From positions 44,161 to 108,160 of the forward strand of contig CAMIZL010000003.1 of the NCBI GenBank assembly GCA_946403295.1: 64,000 nucleotides of DNA, in the 5' to 3' direction. Below are positions 19,981 to 30,326 of the stretch, in pieces. The notes under the pieces are model-generated. The model was not told the DNA's origin. It was given only the letters and a program-made list of their open reading frames with translations, and ran no database searches. The stretch comes from an uncultured Clostridia bacterium. Its GTDB lineage: Bacteria; Bacillota; Clostridia; Lachnospirales; Lachnospiraceae. The first letter of the stretch is position 1. The number at the start of each line of letters is the position of its first letter. The translations under genes were made by a program, and so were the position numbers.

Positions 19981-21279
19981 CTATTTTGTAAATAAACTTA
20001 TGAAAAAGCCATCGGACCCAAATTCTCCGGGTAATATCGTCCTCTGCTCTACAAGTGAGAACTCACTGTTATCGATTATAAAACGAACATTATCTGAGTT
20101 CTCGGCAGTAGTGAGCGTACATGTCGAATAAAGTAACTTACCGCCCTTGCGAACGTAGCGTAATGCGTTCACGAGGATCTTTCGCTGGAGATCCTGTAAG
20201 TCCGCGATTCCTTCGAGTGAAGCGTTATACTTAATGTCAGGCTTCTTTCCGATGATTCCGAGTCCCGAGCAAGGCAGGTCGCAGATAACTGCGTCGAACC
20301 GCCCCTCAAATTCGGGATTGAAAATAGTCGCGTCATTGACTCTGAGTTCGATGTTCTTGAAACCGCAACGATCAACATTTTCGCGGATAAGAGCGACCTT
20401 CGAGTCCGATATGTCGCACGAAACAACACTGCCTGCTCCGCCTTTTGAAAGCATAATATCCGCTGCATTCAGGGATTTGCCTCCCGGAGCCGCGCACAGA
20501 TCAAGGACACTCTCGTTTCCTTCAAGTCCTATCATCCGGCCCGACAGAGCACAGGCCGCATCCTGTACGGTGATAAGCCCGTCCCTAAATTCCTTTACAA
20601 GGTTCGGTGCGGGACAATCATACAGAACATAAGCATTATCGCAAAGCGTCGACTTTTCGGCTCTGATTTCCTGCGAGGTCAGGGACACGATCACGTCCTC
20701 TTCTTTCGCCTTCGAAACATTGATCCTGACGGGCAGACCATTCGGTTCAAGGAACGCTGTGAGGATGTCTTCTGTCTTATCGGAACCGAACTCCTTGATA
20801 AACATCTGCACTATCCAGAGCGGCATCGAATATGTGTATGAAAGCTTCTCATCGCGGCCGAGAGAATCCGCGTATTCTTTCATGAAGAAATCGCTCTGTC
20901 TCTGGAACGATCTCAGATTGGCATTAATAAACGATTTAAAAGGAGCCGCCGGGCCCTTCTTAGCGAGGGCGACCGTCTCAAACACGGCCGCGTGGTCCGG
21001 GATGTCGGTGAAGGCGAGCTGGTAGATCCCGATGCGCAGGATGTTGCGCACCACGGGTTTGAGCTTGTTGATCGGCCTGCCGCTGAGTTCTTCGATGATC
21101 CTGTCGAGCATGAGCCTGCGCTCAACGACGCCGTAAACGAGTAACTTTATCAAAGCCCTGTCCTTCTCCTGCAGGTCGCCGCTCTTCCCGAGCGCCTGCG
21201 TGAGAACTATGTGACAAGGCTCTTTCTTATCGATTATTCGTGTTGTCAGATTGAGAACAGTTTCTCTGACTGAAGGCAT
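19981..21279 (-). CDS. rsmB: 16S rRNA (cytosine(967)-C(5))-methyltransferase
   Basis: NusB-like N-terminus, LDLCAAPGGKSLNAA, CDLPCSGLGIIGKKPDIK. Confidence 0.95.
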   Translation of the reverse strand: MPSVRETVLNLTTRIIDKKEPCHIVLTQALGKSGDLQEKDRALIKLLVYGVVERRLMLDRIIEELSGRPINKLKPVVRNILRIGIYQLAFTDIPDHAAVFETVALAKKGPAAPFKSFINANLRSFQRQSDFFMKEYADSLGRDEKLSYTYSMPLWIVQMFIKEFGSDKTEDILTAFLEPNGLPVRINVSKAKEEDVIVSLTSQEIRAEKSTLCDNAYVLYDCPAPNLVKEFRDGLITVQDAACALSGRMIGLEGNESVLDLCAAPGGKSLNAADIMLSKGGAGSVVSCDISDSKVALIRENVDRCGFKNIELRVNDATIFNPEFEGRFDAVICDLPCSGLGIIGKKPDIKYNASLEGIADLQDLQRKILVNALRYVRKGGKLLYSTCTLTTAENSDNVRFIIDNSEFSLVEQRTILPGEFGSDGFFISLFTK

Positions 21280-21354
21280 AAATCCTACTCTCCTCTTTGC
21301 GGTCGATCTTTCTATGTCGCGGGTCCCCGGATCGCCTCGTTATAATTTGTGCGA

Positions 21355-22302
21355 TCAATCGTTACCGATCCCATTCATCACGTCTCCCGACGCGATCTTG
21401 TAGCCGTTGAGGAAATCGCGGGCCATCATGCGCTTCTTTCCTTCCGCCTGAAGCTCATTAACCTTAAGGCTTCCGCTGCCGGTCTCGATGAACAGCCCCT
21501 GCTTCGAGGCATTCACCCTGCCGGGGATGAGGCTTCCGTCGAGACTTACATCACTCACTTCGCAATCATAAAACTTTATAAGCTTGCCGTTATGGAACGC
21601 AAATGCGCCAGGCCAGGGGTAAAGCCCTCTCACCATGCGCTCGAGCGTAACGGCATCCTTTGTGAAATCAAGAGCTCCGAAAGACTTGTCTATCGTAGTT
21701 ACGTAGGTCGCTTTGTCTTCTTCCTGAGGAGTTACGGTCGCGGTTCCGGCCTCAATAGCATCAAGTGCTTTAAGAAGAAGCGGTCCTGCCATGCAGGCAA
21801 GCTTCCCGGTGAGACTTCCCGCTGTCTCTTTTGCGTCAAGCGACAGTCTGTCCGTCATGATGATATCACCTGAGTCAAGACCCTCAGCCATCTGCATCAC
21901 GGTGATCCCCGTCTCCTTTTCGCCGTTCAGGACTGCCCATTGGATGGGTGATGCGCCCCTGTATGCAGGAAGGAGCGACGCGTGAAGATTAATGCATCCG
22001 TGTTTCGGAAGCTCGAGGACATCCTTTTTTAATATCCTTCCGTAAGCCATCACGACGATAATGTCGGGCTTTATCACAGAAAGCTCATCAAAGAGCAAAG
22101 AACCCGATCCTTTCTCGGGTTGCAGCACTTTTATGCCATGCTCGAGAGCAAGCTCCTTAACAGGTGAAAAGTGAACGCTCTTGCCTCTGCCGCTCACCGC
22201 ATCCGGACGGGTCACGACCGCTTCGACGGAATGCTTGGAGCCGATAAGAGAATTAAGGGCGGAGGCCGCTATCGCAGGTGTTCCCATAAAGACCGTACGC
22301 AT
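21355..22302 (-). CDS. fmt: Methionyl-tRNA formyltransferase
   Basis: MRTVFMGTPAIAASALNSL...NLHASLLPAYRGASPIQWAVLNGEKETGITVMQM. Confidence 0.97.
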   Translation of the reverse strand: MRTVFMGTPAIAASALNSLIGSKHSVEAVVTRPDAVSGRGKSVHFSPVKELALEHGIKVLQPEKGSGSLLFDELSVIKPDIIVVMAYGRILKKDVLELPKHGCINLHASLLPAYRGASPIQWAVLNGEKETGITVMQMAEGLDSGDIIMTDRLSLDAKETAGSLTGKLACMAGPLLLKALDAIEAGTATVTPQEEDKATYVTTIDKSFGALDFTKDAVTLERMVRGLYPWPGAFAFHNGKLIKFYDCEVSDVSLDGSLIPGRVNASKQGLFIETGSGSLKVNELQAEGKKRMMARDFLNGYKIASGDVMNGIGND

Positions 22303-22477
22303 GTTTCTATACCTTCCTTTTTTCCTGATACCGCTCATCCTGCCACGTATATCTTTCCAAAAACGCTACGCTTAAATTGTTTTTGGAAAGATATACGGTC
22401 GCGGATTCGCTTGTGTACTATTCACAATTATCTTTCAAACCAACACAAAAGTCCGAACTTATGTACAGCCGAATTCT

Positions 22478-23002
22478 TTATTCCTGGGTAGCCTTTACAT
22501 CCCTGACAGGTCCCTCTGCCTTTTCGACATAAAGGTGGCCGTCGAGGTGATCGTTCTCGTGCATGATGGCGCGTGCGAGGAGGCCTTCGCCTTCGAGCTT
22601 AAATTTCTCCATGTTTTCATCATATGCCTCGACTACCACATAACCGGGGCGGGTGACCGTCGCAGTCTTTCCGGGTACAGAAAGGCATCCCTCATCACCG
22701 GTCTGGGTACCGGAAGTCTTAACGATCCTGGGGTTTATGAATACCATGGGTTCGTTGCCTTCCTCAGAAACGTCGATAACAAAGATCCTTTTTAATATTC
22801 CGATCTGCGGAGCGGCAAGACCCACTCCGTTTGCCTCATACATCGTATCGAACATGTCATCGATCAGTTCAAGGATCCTGTCGCTTATCTGCGCGACGGG
22901 TTTGCATGTCTTGTTAAGTATAGGATCCCCCTGAATTCTTATCTCCCTGAGTGCCACTTTGTATTCCTCCTTTTGGACGTGTGCTCCGTCAAACCGGACC
23001 AC
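22478..23002 (-). CDS. def: Peptide deformylase (start may be GTG near 22957)
   Basis: GVGLAAPQIG, EGCLSVPG, HENDHLDGHL (HExxH variant typical of Def). Confidence 0.95.
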   Translation of the reverse strand: MVRFDGAHVQKEEYKVALREIRIQGDPILNKTCKPVAQISDRILELIDDMFDTMYEANGVGLAAPQIGILKRIFVIDVSEEGNEPMVFINPRIVKTSGTQTGDEGCLSVPGKTATVTRPGYVVVEAYDENMEKFKLEGEGLLARAIMHENDHLDGHLYVEKAEGPVRDVKATQE

Positions 23003-23007
23003 GCATG

Positions 23008-25224
23008 TTAATTATTATAATTGTATTCGACCCTGACTCCTTCGGCGACATTTAAAGCTGCTTTTTGTCTGAGCTCATCGCCGAGTGCCCGAAGTCCTTT
23101 TCCGTCATACGTTTTAACGTATATTACCATGTGGAATATATCTTTTATCTTATAAAGCGATGCCTTCGCCGGACCGATGACCTTAAAGCGTCCGCTGTCA
23201 CTGTAGAGATTGCGAACGATCTTTGCAAGACGCCCGGCCGATTCTTCAAGCACATCCTCTTTTTCTGAAGAAAGATTTATCGCAAGCATTATACCTGCCG
23301 GCGGATATCCCATCGTAACACGGTAAGCCATCTCCTCTTCGAAAAAGCTTTCGTAATCCCTCTTCGCGGCGCTGACGATCGCATAGTTTTCGGGGTCATA
23401 GGTCTGGATGACCACCATCCCCTTCTTTGAACCTCTGCCCGCTCTTCCCGAGGCCTGGGCAATAAGCTCAAATGTACGCTCGCCCGACCTCAGATCCGGC
23501 GAATAAAGAGACAGATCCGCAAGCAATATCCCTACCAGCGTAACATTCGGAAAATCGTGTCCCTTAACGATCATCTGCGTTCCGAGAAGTATGTCCGCCC
23601 CGCCTCTTTCGAATGTCTTCAAACATTCGTCCATGCTTCCCTTTCGGCGGACCGAATCGGAATCCATCCTGATGATCCTCGCCTGCGGCCAGATCTTCTT
23701 AAGCTCCTCTTCGATCTTCTGCGTACCTGCCCCGAAGGTTCCGATGTAGCGCGACCCGCATTTCGGACACAAAGACGGTCGCTCCGCATTATATCCGCAA
23801 TAATGGCATATCATGCGGCCGTCCTTGTGAAGTGTCATCGTGACATCACAATGAGGACATTTTATAACGGTTCCGCATTCCCTGCAAGACACGCTTGTCG
23901 AATATCCCCTTCTGTTAAGGAACAACATGACCTGTTCTTTTTTTGCGAGTCTGTTTTCTATCTGTTCCCTTAACGTATATGAGAACATGGTGCGGTTCTT
24001 TTTCCTAAGTTCCTCACGCATGTCAACGAGATATACGTCCGGATGGACGGCATTTCCCGTCCTGCCGGTAAGTTTAAAGAGCTTAAGTCTTCCGGCTTTT
24101 GCCATCGCATAGCTTTCGAGCGAAGGTGTCGCGCTCCCGAGGATAACGCTCGCGCCCTCAATGGCTGCACGCCTCAATGCAACCTCGCGTGCATGATAAG
24201 CCGGCGAAGACTCACTTTTGTAGCTCGTTTCGTGCTCCTCGTCCATGACGATGAGGCCAAGTCTTTCAAACGGAGCAAAAAGTGCCGACCTCGGTCCGAT
24301 CATGATGTCGGCGAGTCCGTTTTTCGCACGCATATATTGATCGAACCGCTCGCCCGGCGAAAGCCTCGAATTCATTATGCTGACTCTGTCGCCGAACCTT
24401 CTGATAAACCTGCTGACTGTCTGATATGTAAGCGAGATCTCCGGTATGAGCATTATCGCCTGTTTTCCCGAAGCGATGCACTCGCTTATTATGTCCATGT
24501 AGATTTCGGTTTTTCCGCTGCCCGTTTCTCCGAAGATCAAATAGTCGCTCCGGATCCCTTCTCTCAGATCGTTCTTGATACTTTCGGTGATGAGTTTTTG
24601 CCCTGGGGTAAGTTCCGGGGGAACGTCCCGTTCCGTGATATCTTTGTAGGGTCCGCGTACCTCATCGACGGTCGTGATCTTTATAAATCCTTTTTCCTCC
24701 TCATCTCTGAGGGTTGCGGCCGTTAACTTCAATTCTTTTAATGCATATGCGCGACCGATCTCGCCCTTATCGATGAGAGCCTCATACAACCTCGCACGGG
24801 CAGTCCTTTTCTTTTCGAGCGCCTCGGAAAGCGCGTTGCGGAGTGTTTCAAAGGGGACACCGGGCGTAATGGTGGAAACGGTCTTGTTTTCCATCTTGTC
24901 CTTTACGGGCAGACAGCATTTGATCGCTTCGTTCATGGTAGAACCGAATTGTTCTTTCATCCATGCCGCAAGAGACAGCATTTTTTCTTCAATCTCGTTG
25001 CTCTTGTCGCATATACCGCATATGTTCTTGATCCTGTCATCGCTTAGCGTTGCCCCGGCGTGAATACCCGTAACAAAACCTTTTATCACCCTTCCCCCGT
25101 TTCCGAAAGGAACCATAACAGGCGTTCCCGGAACGATCTTGTCTTCAAGATCTTCGGGGATCCTGTATGTATATGGTCTGTCGATCGATTTGACAGACAG
25201 ATTAACGATGATATCTGCGTACAA
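23008..25224 (-). CDS. priA: Primosomal protein N' (replication restart helicase)
   Basis: GETGSGKTEIYMDII, DEEHETSYK, zinc-binding CRECGTVIKCPHCDVTMTLH. Confidence 0.97.
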   Translation of the reverse strand: MYADIIVNLSVKSIDRPYTYRIPEDLEDKIVPGTPVMVPFGNGGRVIKGFVTGIHAGATLSDDRIKNICGICDKSNEIEEKMLSLAAWMKEQFGSTMNEAIKCCLPVKDKMENKTVSTITPGVPFETLRNALSEALEKKRTARARLYEALIDKGEIGRAYALKELKLTAATLRDEEEKGFIKITTVDEVRGPYKDITERDVPPELTPGQKLITESIKNDLREGIRSDYLIFGETGSGKTEIYMDIISECIASGKQAIMLIPEISLTYQTVSRFIRRFGDRVSIMNSRLSPGERFDQYMRAKNGLADIMIGPRSALFAPFERLGLIVMDEEHETSYKSESSPAYHAREVALRRAAIEGASVILGSATPSLESYAMAKAGRLKLFKLTGRTGNAVHPDVYLVDMREELRKKNRTMFSYTLREQIENRLAKKEQVMLFLNRRGYSTSVSCRECGTVIKCPHCDVTMTLHKDGRMICHYCGYNAERPSLCPKCGSRYIGTFGAGTQKIEEELKKIWPQARIIRMDSDSVRRKGSMDECLKTFERGGADILLGTQMIVKGHDFPNVTLVGILLADLSLYSPDLRSGERTFELIAQASGRAGRGSKKGMVVIQTYDPENYAIVSAAKRDYESFFEEEMAYRVTMGYPPAGIMLAINLSSEKEDVLEESAGRLAKIVRNLYSDSGRFKVIGPAKASLYKIKDIFHMVIYVKTYDGKGLRALGDELRQKAALNVAEGVRVEYNYNN

Positions 25225-25250
25225 AGCAGTTTACCTCCTCTTTCGGGGCA

Positions 25251-26876
25251 TCAGGTCCTGTTCATGAGCTCGGCTATGACCACTCTTTCATCAAACGGAT
25301 ATTTGGTACCGCATATCTCCTGGTAATCCTCGTTTCCTTTTCCGGCAAGGAGAATGATATCGCCCGGTCTTCCGTTTTTGATGACATAGTCGATCGCTTC
25401 TCTTCTGTTTTCTATAACGATATATTCGCCTTTATCCTTTTTGACACCCACAAGGATGTCATCGATGATATCGGACGGTTTCTCAAATCTCGGATTATCG
25501 GATGTCACGACAGACAGATCCGCCAGTCTTGACGAAACCTCACCCATTGTATAACGTCTTTCCTTTGATCTGTTTCCTCCGCACCCGAAGAGGCAGACAA
25601 GCCTTCCGGGATCATAAGCGCGAAGTGTGAGAAGAACGTTTTCAAGCGCCATGGCGTTGTGGGCGTAATCTATGTAAAGCGTAAATTCGTCGGATACGTG
25701 CACGGGTTCAAGCCTTCCGCAGACCGAGAAATCCGTAAGGGCTTCGTTAAAGGCTTCTGCGCCGCATCCGAGATACGAAGTAACTGCGATCGCCGCAGCA
25801 GCATTTGCGACATTGTATCTGCCGGGAACGTTAAGCGACACCTGCGCCGTTTCCTTATTCGCGAGATCGACATAAAAATCGATACCGAGTTTTAATGTTC
25901 CGTTCTCTTTCTTCTTGGTGAATTTGAGATCACGCGCATATGTGCACTTTCGGAAAAGATCCCTAAAGTCGCTCCGGTTCGTAAGTCCCGCTTCTTCGAT
26001 GTTTGCCCCGCCTTCGACGGCAAACCCTTCCATGTCGTCGGCAGTGAGCGTCGACTTCTTCGTTATGTTAAATTTCTCGTCCCATTGTTTGAATCTTTCG
26101 CGGGAATATTCTCCTTCTTTTATGCCGGCAGCCTCGAGTATATCGGGAAGATGTCTGTCGCCCGTCGCAAAGATCGCATGCTTACAGCTTCTGAAAAGTA
26201 TGCTCTTGCAATAGAGATATTCTTCGAAGCAGGTATGCTCACCCTCTCCGATATGATCCTGTTCAAGATTGAGGAAAACGGCAACATCATAGTCGATCCC
26301 GTAGACCCTGTTCTGCATAAGGCCTTGCGACGAAACTTCCATGACTACGCTGTCGCATCCTGCCTCAACCATCTTTGCAAAACACTCGTGTATTATATAT
26401 GATTCGGGGGTTGAATTTCCGATGGCTGTCTTTGTATCGCCGTACGCAACGCCTATCGTTCCGATAACACCGCATTTCCTGCCGGATCTTTCAAGGATAT
26501 CCCTGATCATGTATGATGTCGTTGATTTGCCTTTTGTGCCGGTCAGGGCAATGGTTGTAAGCTTACGTGCGGGATGATCGAAGAAAGCGGCCGAAACAAG
26601 TGCAAGTGCCCTTCTTGTATCGGGTGTGACTACGACCACGCACTCCCCGGGGACATCAACCCCGTGTTCGGCGATTATGACGGAAGCTCCTTTTTTTGCT
26701 GCTTCCCCTGCAAATTCATGACTGTCGTTTTTTGCACCCCTAATGCATATAAAAAGACATCCCGGTCCTATCTCTTTTCTCGTATCGTAGCAGACTGACG
26801 TAACCACGGGATCTTCCCGTGAAGATATATGAGTTACCTCAAGTCCTTTGATCAGTTCCGATAAAACTTTTCCCAT
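25251..26876 (-). CDS. murE: UDP-N-acetylmuramyl-tripeptide synthetase
   Basis: TGTKGKSTTSYMI, SSQGL, YIDYAHNAMALENVL, CGGNRSKERR. Confidence 0.92.
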   Translation of the reverse strand: MGKVLSELIKGLEVTHISSREDPVVTSVCYDTRKEIGPGCLFICIRGAKNDSHEFAGEAAKKGASVIIAEHGVDVPGECVVVVTPDTRRALALVSAAFFDHPARKLTTIALTGTKGKSTTSYMIRDILERSGRKCGVIGTIGVAYGDTKTAIGNSTPESYIIHECFAKMVEAGCDSVVMEVSSQGLMQNRVYGIDYDVAVFLNLEQDHIGEGEHTCFEEYLYCKSILFRSCKHAIFATGDRHLPDILEAAGIKEGEYSRERFKQWDEKFNITKKSTLTADDMEGFAVEGGANIEEAGLTNRSDFRDLFRKCTYARDLKFTKKKENGTLKLGIDFYVDLANKETAQVSLNVPGRYNVANAAAAIAVTSYLGCGAEAFNEALTDFSVCGRLEPVHVSDEFTLYIDYAHNAMALENVLLTLRAYDPGRLVCLFGCGGNRSKERRYTMGEVSSRLADLSVVTSDNPRFEKPSDIIDDILVGVKKDKGEYIVIENRREAIDYVIKNGRPGDIILLAGKGNEDYQEICGTKYPFDERVVIAELMNRT

Positions 26877-26908
26877 ACCAACCTCTCTTTTTTGCAATAA
26901 GTGTCTTT

Positions 26909-26971
26909 CGTCCCGTCAAACCCGCAGTCCGAAGCTCCTTCGTACCGTCAAAACCGCAAACCGAAGCTCCT
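26909..26971. repeat. Two tandem copies of a ~32-bp repeat
   Basis: cgtcccgtcaaacccgcagtccgaagctcctt / cgtaccgtcaaaaccgcaaaccgaagctcct. Confidence 0.75.
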
Positions 26972-26981
26972 AGTATAAAGT

Positions 26982-27012
26982 GAATAGGAGGCGAATGCAC
27001 CGCCTCCTATTC
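26982..27012. terminator. Strong hairpin (12-bp perfect stem) between murE and glgA
   Basis: GAATAGGAGGCG-aatgcac-CGCCTCCTATTC, downstream of glgA; T-tract weak. Confidence 0.65.
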
Positions 27013-27031
27013 AACTTATTTCTCACTTGAT

Positions 27032-28474
27032 TCATGACATCAGCATGTCATATACTTCCTCATATTTCTTTGAGGAACTGTTCCACGAATAATCTTCGGC
27101 CATTGCTCTGTCGATAAGTTTGTTCCATTCGCGCTTTCTGTCGAAAAAGACATCTTTGGCATATCTTATACAGGCAAGCATCTCATGCGCGTTGTAATTT
27201 GCGAACGAAAAACCCGTTCCGCTGTTATTAAATTCATTATAAGGAATAACCGTATCTTTAAGTCCGCCCGTTTCTCTTACGATCGGGATCGTACCGTATC
27301 GCAAACACATGAGCTGGCTGAGTCCGCAGGGCTCAAAAAGCGAAGGCATCAGGAATGCGTCGCACGATGCGTAAAGCCTGTGAGAACGGTCATTTGAATA
27401 GAATATGTTTGCCGACACTCTGTCGGGGTATTTCCATGCGAAATGTCTGAAGAGATTCTCGTATCTTTCTTCGCCCGTACCGAGAACAACAAGCTGGGTG
27501 TCCTCCGCACATATCTCTTCGATAACGCAATCAACAAGATCGAGGCCCTTTTGATCGGTAAGTCTTGAACAGATGCCGATCATGAATTTTCTGTCGTCTT
27601 TTGCAAGTCCGAGCTCTTCCTGGAAAGCACGCTTGTTCTTGATCTTCTCTTTCCTGAACGTCATCGCGCTGTATGTCTTTGCAAGGAAGCGATCGTTCTC
27701 GGGGTTATATTCGTCGTAATCGAGACCGTTTACGATACCTCTGAGCCTGTTGCTCTTTGCCCTCATAAGTCCGTCGAGTCCCTCACCGTAGAAAGGCATC
27801 TTGATCTCTTCGGCATATGTCTCACTGACTGTTGTGACATAGTCGGCATAAACGATACCGATCTTTAAATAGTTGGCGTCACCGTATGCTTCCATCTTGT
27901 CGGCCGTGAAATAATACTCCGAAAGGCCGGTGATATCCATAACCGTCTTTTTGTCCCAGACGCCCTGGAACTTAAGATTATGGATGGTCATGATGGTCTT
28001 TATGCCGCGGTAAAACTCGTTGGCCTGGAAAACATCATTGAGGTAAACGGGCACAAGGCCAGTCTGCCAGTCGTTGCAATGAATGATGTCGGGTCTGAAT
28101 CCGATGGAAGGAAGTGCCGAAAGAGCCGCTCTGTCAAAGAATGCAAATTTCTCAATATCTTCATAGATATTGCCATAAGGCGCATATCCGGCAAAATAGA
28201 ATTCATTGTCAATAAAGTAAAACTTGATACCCTCATATTCGAGCTCAAGCACGCCGACGTACTGCCTTCTCCATGCGAGTTCCATGTAGAAGTGAGTAAC
28301 GTACTTCATGGCATTCATGTACTCAGGCTTCATGCACATGTACTTGGGGAGCATGACTCTGACGTCGTACTTGTTCTTATCAAGATATTTAGGTAACGAG
28401 CCGACTACATCAGCAAGTCCGCCCGTCTTGATAAAAGGTACACATTCCGAAGCAAGAAAAAGGATATTTGTCAT
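27032..28474 (-). CDS. glgA: Glycogen synthase
   Basis: NILFLASECVPFIKTGGLADVVGSLPK; C-terminal PSLFEPCGLSQLMCLRYGTIPIVRETGGL. Confidence 0.96.
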   Translation of the reverse strand: MTNILFLASECVPFIKTGGLADVVGSLPKYLDKNKYDVRVMLPKYMCMKPEYMNAMKYVTHFYMELAWRRQYVGVLELEYEGIKFYFIDNEFYFAGYAPYGNIYEDIEKFAFFDRAALSALPSIGFRPDIIHCNDWQTGLVPVYLNDVFQANEFYRGIKTIMTIHNLKFQGVWDKKTVMDITGLSEYYFTADKMEAYGDANYLKIGIVYADYVTTVSETYAEEIKMPFYGEGLDGLMRAKSNRLRGIVNGLDYDEYNPENDRFLAKTYSAMTFRKEKIKNKRAFQEELGLAKDDRKFMIGICSRLTDQKGLDLVDCVIEEICAEDTQLVVLGTGEERYENLFRHFAWKYPDRVSANIFYSNDRSHRLYASCDAFLMPSLFEPCGLSQLMCLRYGTIPIVRETGGLKDTVIPYNEFNNSGTGFSFANYNAHEMLACIRYAKDVFFDRKREWNKLIDRAMAEDYSWNSSSKKYEEVYDMLMS

Positions 28475-28537
28475 AAATCAACCTCTTATTATACCTGTGT
28501 GTTTCCGGGACAATCCCGTATTTCGCTGTCAGGTCTT

Positions 28538-30238
28538 TCAAAATTTCATGGAAGAACGAAGTTCTTTCTTTCTGGAATCCGCAAGTTCTTTGAGCTCCCT
28601 TGCGCCTTCCTCGACGGTGCGCGTGATCAGGGTACCCGAAAGCATCCTTGTGAGTTCCGAATTTATACCGCGGTCGTCGAGCGACGTAACGGAAATCTTC
28701 GTGCTGTCGTCTTCAACCGACTTTTCGATCATGATATGTTCATCGGCCATAGCCGCGATCTGCGAAAGATGCGTGATACAGATGACCTGTGTCGAACCCG
28801 ATATCACGGCAAGCTTCTCCGCTACCTTTTGGGCGGTCCTGCCGCTTATACCGGTATCGATCTCGTCGAACACGAGCGAATCGATCTCTTCCGCATGTGC
28901 CATGACGGATTTGATCGCCAGCATTATCCTTGAAAGCTCGCCGCCGGATGCAACTTTTGCAAGCGGTGCGGGTGCGGCCCCGGGATTAAGCGATATCATG
29001 AATTCTATCTCATCACAACCGCTCTCGCGGACAGTGCCTGCATCACTGAGCTGTATATCAAACAGTATCTTATTGAAACCAAGGTCTTCAAGCGCCCCGG
29101 ATATGAGAGCCGCAAGCTTCTTTGCCTGCTCATGTCTGATCTTGGAAAGTTTGCCGGCGGCCAAAGCAGCCTCTTTTTTTGTTTCGTCTATGACTGCCTT
29201 TAATCTCGCGATCTCTTCGTCGCATTCCATGAGCTTTTGCAATGCTTTTTTGTCTTCTTCGAGATATCTTTCGATCTCGGCCACATCTCTGCCGTACCGG
29301 CTCTTTATGTGGGATATAAGATCAAGTCTCTTATCTGTCAAAGCGAGTTTTTCTTCGTCGTCCTCTATGCCGTCCGCAAATCTCTCAATGTCCGAATAGA
29401 GGTCACCGATCATGGAATCGATGTCTGCCGCCCTGTTATAAAGCTCCGAAAGCTCTTCCGAAAAATCACTTACATGTGCGAGAAATTTAAGAGCCGCCGA
29501 CGTAGCGTCCGACGCACCGGACTCTCCGCGCAAAGCCTCACCGGCTCCGTAAAGGTTCTCCTTGATCGTTCTGGCGCTCGCGAGGATCTTAAACTGTTCC
29601 TTAAGCTCCTCTTCTTCACCTTCTTTGATCGCAGCTTCTTCGATCTCGTTTATCTCAAATTCGAGCCTGTCGACTTCTCTGGCTCTTGATGAATCATCGG
29701 TAGGAAATGCCGCAAGTTCCTCTTCTGTCTTTTTCCGGGTCGCCAGCAGACGTGATATCTCTCCGAGCAACACAGCCGCATCCTGCCCGCAAAATCTGTC
29801 GAGGATCGCAAGCTGGCTCCGACTGTCCTGAAGCAATCTGTGCTCGTTTTGTCCGTAAATGTCTATGAGTGCGCCGGCGATCGCCCTCGCCGTCACCGTG
29901 TTCAATGTTTCCCCGTTGATACGGGTAACGCTTCGACCGTTCTGCATTATCTTACGGGTCAACGTGATCGTTCCGTCACAGATATCGATCTGTTCTTCCT
30001 CACAGATCCTCCGCGCTTCATCACCGACATCGGTAAACGTGAGTTCGCAAAGCGCCGACTCGGCACCCTCTTTGATGATACCTTTCCCCGAACGCTCTCC
30101 GAGCGCCGTTACGATCGCTCCGAGGATGATCGATTTTCCGGCTCCCGTCTCTCCCGTGATGATGTTCAGGCCCTTCCCGAAAGCTATGTCGGCTTCATCG
30201 ATAAGGGCGAAATTCTTAACGTGTAGACTGCTAAGCAT
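28538..30238 (-). CDS. recN: DNA repair protein RecN
   Basis: MLSSLHVKNFALIDEADIAFGKGLNIITGETGAGKSIILGA; FDEIDTGISGRTAQKVAEKL. Confidence 0.96.
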   Translation of the reverse strand: MLSSLHVKNFALIDEADIAFGKGLNIITGETGAGKSIILGAIVTALGERSGKGIIKEGAESALCELTFTDVGDEARRICEEEQIDICDGTITLTRKIMQNGRSVTRINGETLNTVTARAIAGALIDIYGQNEHRLLQDSRSQLAILDRFCGQDAAVLLGEISRLLATRKKTEEELAAFPTDDSSRAREVDRLEFEINEIEEAAIKEGEEEELKEQFKILASARTIKENLYGAGEALRGESGASDATSAALKFLAHVSDFSEELSELYNRAADIDSMIGDLYSDIERFADGIEDDEEKLALTDKRLDLISHIKSRYGRDVAEIERYLEEDKKALQKLMECDEEIARLKAVIDETKKEAALAAGKLSKIRHEQAKKLAALISGALEDLGFNKILFDIQLSDAGTVRESGCDEIEFMISLNPGAAPAPLAKVASGGELSRIMLAIKSVMAHAEEIDSLVFDEIDTGISGRTAQKVAEKLAVISGSTQVICITHLSQIAAMADEHIMIEKSVEDDSTKISVTSLDDRGINSELTRMLSGTLITRTVEEGARELKELADSRKKELRSSMKF

Positions 30239-30326
30239 ATGTACTCCCTTCTACACACACTCATGGAAATATTTTACCATAATCACCACTCGCATTCAAG
30301 ATTTCTTCATTGCCGCGAGACCTTTG

